64,000 nt of DNA from Bagarius yarrelli. Taxonomy: Eukaryota; Chordata; Actinopteri; Siluriformes; Sisoridae. The DNA lies in contig VCAZ01000039.1 of NCBI GenBank assembly GCA_005784505.1, positions 1,515,001-1,579,000 of the forward strand, given 5' to 3'. A program made the translations under genes and the position numbers. Position 1 is the first letter of the stretch. The number at the start of each line of letters is the position of its first letter. The notes under the pieces were generated by a model that saw only the letters and a program-made list of their open reading frames with translations, did no database searches and had not been told where the DNA came from. Shown here piece after piece: positions 1-9,700 of this stretch.

Positions 1-158
1 GGCGTCTTAACACAAAAGATGTATTAACGCAGTTTATATTTTGATTTCTTCACGTTTCATATGTTTGTTTGTGTTTTTTGGTTTGTTTTTTCTAATGATT
101 TTGAGTCATTTTGCTTAAAGGTCATCATTTATCATCTCTTTTTAATCCTGTGTTGCAG

Positions 159-227
159 AACGTTCCTACAGGACCAAACAACAAACCCAAATTACCCATC
201 CTCATCGCCCAGTGTGGAGAAATGTAA
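159..227 (+). CDS. ppih: peptidyl-prolyl cis-trans isomerase H, last coding exon (5' part outside window)
   Basis: A TTGCAG acceptor ends at 158, and the frame that follows reads NVPTGPNNKPKLPILIAQCG then EM and a stop at 225-227. As I recall it, human PPIH (cyclophilin H) ends in nearly the same residues, with PVVISQCGEM. Cyclophilin H is a nuclear prolyl isomerase that travels with the U4/U6.U5 tri-snRNP. Only the final beta-strand of the cyclophilin fold is encoded here; catalytic residues lie upstream, outside the window. The 23-codon exon starts in phase 0. PPIH and YBX1 are also neighbours in human, which supports the call. Confidence is high despite the short length because the C-terminal signature is distinctive. 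Confidence 0.93.
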   Translation, partial: NVPTGPNNKPKLPILIAQCGEM

Positions 228-557
228 ATTGTTTTCTTTCTCCGTCTGTTTTTTTAAGGATTGTTTGCAGTGGTTTGTTATATCCATGTCACCCACATGC
301 GAACCCTCATAATTAAGATTTGTACTGTTATCGTAAACTTGCGCCACTTTGCGCAACAGTATTTCTCTCGCAGAGTCCAATATAAATAATTGTCAGGTCC
401 TCATAAACTTAAAGCTGATATAACAAACCTACTGAAGACAAGTGTGTCCTGTTTCTTTTGAGTCATGTGATGAATACTCTCATTGTCAATCTTTTGGATC
501 GCTTTACCGTTATCTCTTTACGATGTTGTCGGACTGCATTCTTTGCTAAGTATCCTG

Positions 558-563
558 AATAAA
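558..563 (+). terminator. ppih: poly(A) signal AATAAA, ppih 3' end
   Basis: A canonical AATAAA hexamer lies about 330 nt after the ppih stop codon and is followed by a T-rich stretch near 572-580, as expected for a downstream processing element. The 3' UTR would span 228 to about 580. Confidence 0.6.
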
Positions 564-1740
564 TTTCAGCTTTTTTTTCCTAAGGAACGCTTTCTCGCTC
601 TCTTGACTTTCCATGACTATGTTTAATTAATTCCTTGCCGGTCCTTTTGTTTAAGACTGTTGTTGAAATGCATTTTCAAGCTAAAACTGTCCAAGCATCA
701 TAACTTGGTGTGAAAGCTGCGGTGTTAAACAACAACTGCAATCAAACCGAGTCTTTAGTCGAAGACATGCCATTTAATGCCAGTTCCTGACTAGGGAAAT
801 TTCTATTGTCTTGACTCCTTCCCCAAATCCACATCCTAACCTATCCAAAAGCTGCCTTCTCTACCCACCATCATAGCTCAGACCCCCATCCCTTTAACAC
901 AAAAGCGCCCTTTCAGCTGAAGTGCTGGAAAAGCTCTGGTCTCGGCAGGAGGTTTCTGAGGGTCAATGTTAAAGGCCGTCTTTGTGCTGGGGGCTTTAAC
1001 AACAAGCTCTTCACACGTTGGCCAGCCACTCGGCTACAGCGCCAGAACACCATTTACATGACAAAAGTGAAGGAGGTTGTGTGGGACTGTCTCACACTCA
1101 GCCGTGTCTCTGTCTCATCGAGTGTTCCTGTTTAAAATGCAATAGGCCGTGTCTGTGAGGGGATGTGTGTTTATACACTGTTTCTACACTGAAACTCCAC
1201 TGAATTCAGTCAGAAAGTTAAAAATAGACATGACGGTTCATACAGTGCAACGTTACCGTGTCCGGCTGCACTGCTGAAAGTATTTCACATCAGATTTTGT
1301 TTTAAACTCACAGCTGTAAAATAGTTTAAGTTAAAATGGTTAAAAAAGCAGGATTTAATAGTTTTTTTCCAACAAGCAGCTAAATACCATTCGGGGGTCA
1401 AAATGCAATGAAAGGCAACCTGCATTTAATGTAATGGCATATTAATTATCACTTATTAATAATAATAAGAAGAAGAAGAAGCATCTTTTGTGTAAAAGAT
1501 CACAACCATGTTAAAATTAAGGCTATAAATGTGATGTGGTGATAACGTCGATTCAGAGACGTTAAGCCTCAAAACATTTTTCTCACAACCTACAATAGTT
1601 AATAAACTCATCACCCGGTAGTTAAACCGTATATTTAGCCAGCGCGCGCGTGTGTGTAAAAAAAAACCTCAGGCATTCGTGTTGCCTCTTTTCAGTCTCC
1701 ATTTTAACGCCACTTCGTTTTCGCTTGCGCTTTTCTCAAC
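564..1740. other. intergenic spacer between ppih and ybx1
   Basis: No supportable coding exon is visible. The stretch holds a short (AAT)n/(AAG)n microsatellite at about 1458-1483 and a CG/TG alternating tract near 1640-1658. Base composition becomes GC-rich after about 1680, where the ybx1 promoter begins. Confidence 0.5.
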
Positions 1741-1960
1741 CAACGAATCACAGAGCAGATCTGCAGTGACGCAGACAATTGGCATCAAAGCCAGCCAATA
1801 AGCTGAAGAAAAATGTGCGAAGCGGGACGACGAACAATGCTTCAGCCAATCCGATGAGAGAATGGGATGTTACTCGGGAATATCCCGCGGTGTCTTTTCT
1901 AAGTCCGTCCAGTTCGATCGGCAACGGGAGCGGAGAAAGGAAAGCAGAGAGCCCGAAGGC
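1741..1960 (+). promoter_or_regulatory. ybx1: ybx1 promoter with CCAAT/Y-box cluster in a CpG-rich region
   Basis: CCAAT pentamers are seen at 1795-1799 and 1846-1850 on the plus strand, and an inverted copy (ATTGG) at 1778-1782. A CRE-like TGACG occurs near 1768. CpG frequency is visibly raised from about 1680 to 2170. No TATA box is evident, as is usual for a housekeeping promoter. Transcription probably starts somewhere between about 1880 and 1960. That start estimate is inference. Confidence 0.6.
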
Positions 1961-2054
1961 AGTAGCCCCCACCACCGCCGGCCCAGGTTACCATCTAGCA
2001 CCGGGAAAGAACACACTAAAGAGCCACCGCCGGCTTTACCAACAACAAACCACC

Positions 2055-3821
2055 ATGAGCAGCGAGGCCGAAACACAGCAGCCGCCGCAGCCTGCCGCCG
2101 ACGCGGAGAGCCCGTCCAGCCCGGCAGCCGCAGCTACCGCGGGGGATAAGAAGGTCATCGGTGAGTTACTCAGCCTCAGAGGCGACGTTTTTTTTTTTTT
2201 AATTTTAACTGTGTAAGTTAATATATTTTAAGAATATTTTTAAAAAGGCGTTGATGTGATTCATTTCCTCTGATAACACAATAATCTTTATTACCTGAAG
2301 AGAAACACGGGCACATTTTTGTTCCCAGAAGTTTTTTTTGACGCTACAACGTGTAGCTAATACTAGTGTGTGTGAGAGGAGAAAAAAGATTAATAAATAA
2401 GTTAGTGAGATTTTAAAAGAAAAAAAAAGCTGTTAAGTTATAAGTTGACGTTAATTTGCTTAACCGGATCATCTTACAGAGCCGCTGATGTTCAGCTCTC
2501 TGTTCCACGCGCGTCGCTTCATGACTGAGGGGAAAGTCGATATGCTAACTAGTTAAATGCTAACCTGAGACATGAGGCCTGCGTGCGCGTGTTTAGTCTG
2601 TACCGGAAACATATTAATCCTATAATAACTAATAGGTTATGATTAAATCGCATTTTCTGCTGTAGTAAAACGAACTTTATGCAGTGAATCGGACCGCACC
2701 GGACATGTTTATGTTCCGGTATCGAGTCGAGTTTGGCCTTGATCCTGACCCGCTCGGTCCCTAACCTAAAAATAACACGCACTGATGGCCAGTATTCTAT
2801 AATTTTGGGGGCGTCTTTGGTTAACTCATTTTTTATTATAATACAACGAATGTTTTATTAGTTAATCGTTATTCTACGGTTGTTTCTAATTTTTCCAGCT
2901 CAGATATTCTTTGTTTGCCGCCGCTCGTGTTTGGCCTACATTTACTGCGCGATATTTTAAGCAAAAGCGCAAATCAAACCGGACGCTTTTATAACACCGA
3001 CGCTGTTATTTAATCCCAGGTTTATTAAACATTAGTCAGATTAACATATTAATACATTAACATTGATTCCAAACCGGTTTAATGCCGCTAGCTAAATATT
3101 TTAATTTTGGCATTTCCAAAATGTCCGCCGCTCTGCTCGGATGCGGGCTTTTCTATTGTCCTAAGTGCTCATGATCCACGGCTGATTTTAGAGAAAACAC
3201 GCTAAAAGCCGCGGATTAATCTTAAAAAAAAAAAAATTAAAGCGTCGAATTAAATTGTGATTCTATACTTAAGGTGAAAGAAAACACAAACAAAATTGGC
3301 ACCGAGTGTTTGCTTACTGGCGCATGTCCGACCACATGGTTAATGCTAGCTGCTAGAATCGCCACAGGACGTGCTGGTTGGTTAGCACTCTCGCTAATCA
3401 ACCCCTCTGTTAGCCAATTAGCGCACTATTTATCACCAATACCACAGAATAAACTCGGGGGGGTTTAGTAAAACTATAACTGATAGAATACTAGTCATTT
3501 CTGGTGTGATGGTTAGTAAAGTGCAGCACGTGTGGCTTATACAGGTCTTCCTGTTTCCAGCGTGTCATGTCATTGAGTCGAATCAGCGTCTTTATTCAAA
3601 TCCTTATAGGTGAATTATTGATTCAGGGTGAATCGAGTGTGTATAATCAGCGACTCGATTCATATTCGATTCCTCAGCAGGACAATTCTGGAAATAAAGG
3701 TTATTGGATATGAGCAGCTGGTTATGAGGACAGCTTTGGATCACAGTCTATAAACAGCGCGACAGTTGGAGGCTATAAATAGTTTCTGCCTCCAGTTTGG
3801 CAATGGTTAAGCTCCCTAGTG

Positions 3822-3863
<42 letters not shown>

Positions 3864-5560
3864 AATATAGTCGCGTTTAAGATTTCAAGTCTGCTCGTTT
3901 ACATTACCAGCATTTAACAGACGCCTTTATCCAGAACAACCTACAACTAAGCAATTAAGGGCCTTGCTCAGGTGCCTGACTTGGTGGTGCTAGGATTCGA
4001 ACCCACAACCTTCTGGTTAGCAGTTCCAACCACCGAGCTACAACGCACTAAGTGCTTTTTGTTTAATCTTTTCAGCAACAAAAGTCCTGGGGACAGTGAA
4101 GTGGTTCAATGTAAGAAACGGCTATGGTTTCATCAACAGGTAAACTGTTCAAAACACCTTCATACTAAACAAATCAGGGCACATTCTTCATTTTGTTACG
4201 TACTATTAGCATACTGAGTTCACATCCAGTACTGATCTGATAAATCCCGTTGGTTCTTATGTGTTAAATGACATCACGCTTCTTACGTTTGCTCTCTTTT
4301 GATTAAAAGGAATGACACCAAAGAAGACGTCTTTGTACATCAGGTAATTGTTTGCCCTGAGTACTGATGGCTTTTGTTTCTGTACTGCTGCGTACAAATA
4401 AAATTAAAATCAAAAATTGATTAAAAATGTTTGTTGTTGCCAGACTGCGATAAAAAAGAACAACCCGAGGAAATATCTTCGCAGTGTAGGGGATGGAGAG
4501 ACTGTGGAGTTTGATGTGGTTGAAGGAGAAAAGGTGAGCCCTTTGTATTGATCAAAGCTAATTAGTTTACCTCGATTACTCTCCCTTTATTTTATAAACT
4601 GTTGCTTGTCTTTCAGTGGATCTCTGATATTTATAAGCTCCTGATCAGTTATGGAGGATTGTGATTCTGCGCAAGACTGAAATTGACTGTTTTAATCTGT
4701 GATCTTTCAGGGTGCTGAGGCAGCCAATGTGACCGGTCCAGGTGGTGTACCTGTTCAGGGCAGCAAATATGCGGCTGACAGGAACCGGTACAGACGCTAC
4801 CCACGCAGGAGGGGCCCCCCACGTGACTACCAAGACAACTACCCGAGTGATGGAGAGGGAGATAAAAGGGAGGCAGGAGACAGCAACGGTGAAGGTGATC
4901 AGCAGCAGCAGCGCAAACCCACCTTCCCTGGCAGGAGGCGCTACCCCCCATACTATGTCAGAAGACGCTATGGCCGCAGACCTCCCTACACCAATGCTCC
5001 ACCCAGGGGGGAGATGACAGAGGTTCGTTGTTGCGAGCAAAAGGGTTTTGTAATTGTTTAATGCAGGCAATTTTGTTGTGTATTTACACATTTGTTCTTT
5101 TTTGTTGCTTGTAGGGTGTGGAAGGTGATCAAGACCAGGGTGGTCAAGACCAGGGCAATAAACCAGGGAGGCAGAACTACTACAGAGGCTACCGGTCAAG
5201 ATTCAGACCAAGGTTTGTACTTGTACGCTGGTGTTTGCTAGCTTGAGAGTCTCGTTACAGAAGTGCAAAGAACCTAAAGAAATGATAGAAAAGAGACTGT
5301 GCCTTTATTGCTCACATGGCTGTTTGTGCAGGGGCCCACCTCGACCCCGGCCTGCACGGGAAGGGGAAGAGGATAAGGAGAACCAGGGCGAGGCTGGTCA
5401 GAATCAGGAGCCCCGGCAGCGGCGTTATCGTCGCAACTTCAATTACCGCCGCAGACGGCCTCAGACCTCCAATCCCAAGGACGGCAAGGACAGCAAGGCA
5501 GCCGATTCATCAACAGACAAATCAGCCGCTCCCGAGGCCGAACAGGGCGGGAACGAGTAG
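2055..5560 (+). CDS. ybx1: Y-box binding protein 1, seven coding exons, 310 aa
   Basis: Coding exons are 2055-2160, 4076-4139, 4310-4343, 4444-4533, 4711-5022, 5115-5212 and 5332-5560. All junctions are GT-AG and keep frame. The start lies in CACCATGA and gives [11 protein letters not shown]. The cold-shock domain spans about residues 37-115: RNP1 is [11 protein letters not shown]2 is DVFVHQ, and GTVKWFN is the first strand. Exon 3 is only 34 nt. A long tail of alternating basic/aromatic clusters ([29 protein letters not shown]) and acidic stretches follows, ending EAEQGGNE. The protein binds mRNA and Y-box (inverted CCAAT) DNA, packages mRNPs and controls translation. Human YBX1 has 324 residues; the difference lies in the alanine/proline-rich N-terminus and the tail. 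Paralogues YBX2/YBX3 are less likely given the close match in the C-terminal basic islands and the ppih neighbour. Confidence 0.96.
3823..3859. repeat. poly(T) tract, 37 T
   Basis: An uninterrupted T run in ybx1 intron 1, about 40 bases before a SINE. Confidence 0.95.
3898..4050 (-). mobile_element. tRNA-derived SINE, copy 1 (ybx1 intron 1)
   Basis: The plus strand shows the reverse of the element: CATTTAACAGACGCC, TTAAGGGCCTTGCTCAGG, then the reverse B box GGATTCGAACCC and GAGCTAC. It stops about 25 bases before the exon 2 acceptor. The same pattern recurs about twelve times in the window. Confidence 0.8.
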
Positions 5561-6650
5561 ACCAACCGCCGCCGGCGTCACCATCTCGCACCATCCTGCC
5601 GGGTTGGTTCTCCCTCTCTCTCTCTCTCCCCCCCCCCATTTTCTGCAATAACCGCTATTTAAAAAGCAGAATAAAACTTCTCCTGCAGCTAACTTGCTAT
5701 AGTCTCATTCGAGCATGTTAATACTTATAATAAATAAAAGCTGTCTGAGGTTTGGAAGAGGGGTTTCAACTTCGTGTTGGTGGGCTGCCTTAATGGTCAC
5801 TGTAGTTGTTCATTGGCACCGTTTGAGCATTTGGGGATTTCCCCCCCCCCTTCATATTGGACCATGTTCCAAAAAAAATAAAGAAAATATTGGCGTACTG
5901 TAGGTACATACAGCCCACTTTATCAAGTGTGTACAAACTTACATAGCCACATGCACATCAGAGCAACATACTATCTTATTCCACAACTTTTACAAAACTG
6001 CTTCAAAATACCGTTACAATATAAAACTATAGCGTTCATTATAATGAAATGTTCACTGCAAGAGGAAATGCTAATGCATCACTGGGTGGAATCTGGTCTA
6101 GTGTGTTTACACTGTATGTTGACACAAGGCAGGTCCATGCAGTGGATTTAGGCGGTGTGTTTTTCAGTCTCAACAAACTTTATAGGCTTTATCCTTTCTG
6201 CATTTCCTGTTTAAATAAAAGCTTTCGAAATCCATGAAAATAATACAAGCAAAACCTGTTTTGTAACATCACGACTTATCTTTTCCCCCCTCGTTTTCTT
6301 TTCAGTTTTGTCAACAAGGAGAAACATCTAAAGATCTGAGCAATAAGAACCAGATTTGACCTGACGATCGTCTAAGCTTGCACCGTGTTTGACCAGATTA
6401 CCACCGATTGCCTGCAGAATCTATGCAGCCCTATTTTGTTTTTCCATTATTTTTGTGACAGCTAAAAGTTTTGGGGAAACAACAGATGTTTTTCTAAATT
6501 GGTCTTATGTTTTTACACCAAATGGTTTTTAAAAAAAAAAAAAGTAATTTGATATCTGGTCAGTTTGACATTTTTAAATAATTTTTTATGTATCCAAACA
6601 TGAATTTTAACAAAAGGCAAGCTCAAAATAAAAGTTAAAAGGTGAACTTT
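5561..6650 (+). other. ybx1: ybx1 spliced 3' UTR (exon 7 tail plus exon 8)
   Basis: After the stop at 5560 the exon appears to continue to 5602 (CCGG before GTTGGT), and a last, wholly untranslated exon starts at 6306 after TTTTCAG. Human YBX1 has the same arrangement as I recall. Exon 8 contains TCTATGCAGC and ATATCTGGTCA, which also look shared with the human UTR. AATAAA at 6627-6632 is the likely poly(A) signal. The stop-to-junction distance is only 42 nt. Confidence 0.75.
6627..6632 (+). terminator. ybx1: poly(A) signal AATAAA, ybx1
   Basis: This is a canonical hexamer in exon 8 of the 3' UTR, with a T/GT-rich stretch just beyond (6645-6668). Confidence 0.75.
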
Positions 6651-6754
6651 CTCATTGGTTTGTTGTCTGATTTCACCGTTTACCAATTATTTACACTATA
6701 AAAACAGTTTAAAGTGTCCTATTTAGTCCAAGAGTCATAAGTGATACCCTCGAA

Positions 6755-9700
6755 TCAGACGTTTGTCTCTTTGCGGAGTCGCTGCATACGTTCGATATTT
6801 TCCTCGATGGCGGTGCGACTGGTAATCTGTGTTGCACAGCTGGCTGGAAACCAGCCTCTTTCTCCATCTCTTAGCCTCTCCCCACAGCACCAACCTGCAA
6901 AACATGACATCTTTTATAGTACATATCGTACAGCAGTCGTTACATTTAGTTTGTTTCTAAGGGCTGTAGATAGACTAAAAACATTATTCTAGACTTGCAC
7001 GTAACCAGTAAAATTAAGGTTTAATTTCTCATCTTTTGCGTTTAAATTTGCCCCTTTGTGAGAAACATCATGGCAACAAATGTTGGAGGAAAATAAAACA
7101 TGCCAGAGAGGTGTGATGTGGCCTGATCAGCTAGCCAACTGTGGATATTTTTTTTTAAAATCTATAACAATTTCTGCCATAGGGTAAAACAGGTGTTTTG
7201 CATTTTTAACTTTATATTTATAGTACAAGTTCTTAAATTTCATTACAGTGATTGTGGTCACACCTGAAGCTTGTAGAAAGTCGCCTCTAAACAAATGAAA
7301 TTACATCCTGCTGCATTTCCTTCACCCTCTACTGTGTAACGCTGCAGTGGTAAACTTGCTCCTAGATGATGCTACTAGTTAAGGACACAGTTGACGAAGT
7401 TGAACCGCTTTTCTTTTTTTCTAATAAAGTTTTGTATGCTGTCCTTACCGTCCACTTCCTGCAACACGATGACCACTTCCGCTTGCTGAAGACTCAACTC
7501 GTCTGGCTCTTTGGCCATATAGGCTTTGGTGGCTTCGTACTGAGGAAGGGCTATAATATACAAGTGTGTGTTAGTATTAAAACAAAGGCCCCGTTTATAT
7601 ATATTATGACTTGACTTTTATATGCTTAAAATAAAAAAAGACAACTGTCCTCACCATTTTTGTTAGGGGAACTTTCACCTTGCTTAAACCAGCGTAGAGC
7701 AGTGACCCATCGTGCACGGTCCAACCTGATAAAAACATTAGTAGTGTTTTTTGTTTTAAAGCAAATTTTTTAACCATTTAATTAATTATAAAGTTTAAAT
7801 CCTTCCTGCAGTCACACACACACACACACATTATATTAGGATAATGGAAAAAGATTTGCCTACTGACTATTAGCGTATACTTTTATTCCCACACCCGTCA
7901 TAGTTAATCACTTCTGTCAGCAGATGGCGCTAAAGATATTTGGACTCACTTGCTGTAAGCAACCAGAGCCATCTGCTCACATCGCCCCTCGCTGTTGGGT
8001 TTCACCTCCAGCCGCAGGTACAGCTTATCAGCTTGCACTTCCTCGACGTCCACATTCTCCAGCGTAGCATAGTCAAACACCACGTAGCTTTCTTCACTAC
8101 ACACACACACATTTACACCCATGTAGCTACAGAACCGGACTGGACATTTTACAATGGGGAAATCATTTTACTTTAAATAATATAATGCAATTGATTTCGA
8201 TTTTTTTACATGCACAACTCTAGATTTGTTTGTTGGAGAAAAAAAGCATTTTTTTTTTTTTTCATAAACCACTATAAGAAGGCGGTTCTATTCACTAGAT
8301 TGCGTGGGTGTAACTGGTAGCCGAGGTCCTCGGAAAGACACAACATACATTTAATAGTTGTGTAGGAATCCAAAGTATGCTCTTCTACAACAAACATCCT
8401 AACCCCCATGGAGAGCTCGGTCTCTATCCGTCTCCATGCCTGGCATTTCCATTAGTCTTTACCCATTAGAGTCTGTCTCAGTGTCTCTACCTTTATGTCT
8501 TTTCCTATATTTCTACGACTCAGTTTTTTGTTCGAAAAACACATTTAATTCATTAAAAGAACTAAAATTAATTGGTGTAAATTGTTAGACAGATACAAAA
8601 TGATAAAAAGGTGACTGATCATTTAATCTAGCTATTCTTTTCCATATGTTTAAAGGTTTTAAGACCTTCTCAAAGTGTGTGGGCTCTTAGAAGAATCCCC
8701 CTAACTAACCTCCCCCAGAGGCGCCCTTAGGGGAGTGTCACACTGTGCAGCAACAACGGCAAGACAAAGAGCTGAACTTGCACGCTATAAACACTGCGGC
8801 ATATATTTTCGGCTCGTATTTTACATTTACGGTATTTGGCAAACGCCCTTATTCAGAGCGGCTTACATTTAACTCTTTTATACAACTGAGCAAATAGGGG
8901 TTAAGGGTCTTGCTCAGAGGCCCAGCAGTGGGAACTTGGTGGTAGAGGGAATCGGGAACCCTGATCTTCCAATTAACAGTCCAACACCATAATCTAATAT
9001 GTTAGCCATGTTTCTCTTTTGAAATTTTGGTGCATCTCTTAAAAAATCTGCTGACTTCACACTAGTCTTCCTGCACCCCAAACATTAACATAATTCCATG
9101 CCCCGCCAGGGGGTCATGCCCTTCAGTTTGGGGAATCACTGTTTCAGCAGAAATGTGAAGATTGTTGTCTGATTGGACAGTTCAGTAATCTGACGGTGGA
9201 GAATAGTGAATAGTGAATAGTGATGTGAAGACTTGCCTTTTCTTCTTGGTAACAATGAGTACATCGTTGAACAGAAAGAGGTAGTAACTCTTATGGCTGA
9301 AAGCCTTCCAGAAGAGCCCAAGGTCCTCAGTGCACACAGCCAGTTCACCTCTCTTCAGCAGCCAGCGAGAGGACGAGACTAGCGGGAATGGCTATACAAA
9401 CACAACACATTTCAGTGAGACCACTACATCACAAAAATAATTACAGCTACACTCGATAATTCTTTTTATTTATTTTTAAGGGTTTATTGATCAACAGAAG
9501 ACACACAGGCTCTATTTACTAAGCATGTAGTATCGAGCTACAATCTATTTTTATGGCATTAATTGCATAAATATCAAATACATGTGATTCTAAACTGTTT
9601 ACACGACAATAGTGCAAGCAAAGACCTTAATCTTCCCAAAATCCATCTGTTTCTGGATGGTGTACATCTGCTCAGTGCGCTCCATCCGCCGGGCACCGTC

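Noticed and set aside
4645..5199. 184-codon minus-strand open frame
   Set aside because: It is the antisense of ybx1 exons 5-6, whose arginine/proline-rich codons keep the opposite strand open.
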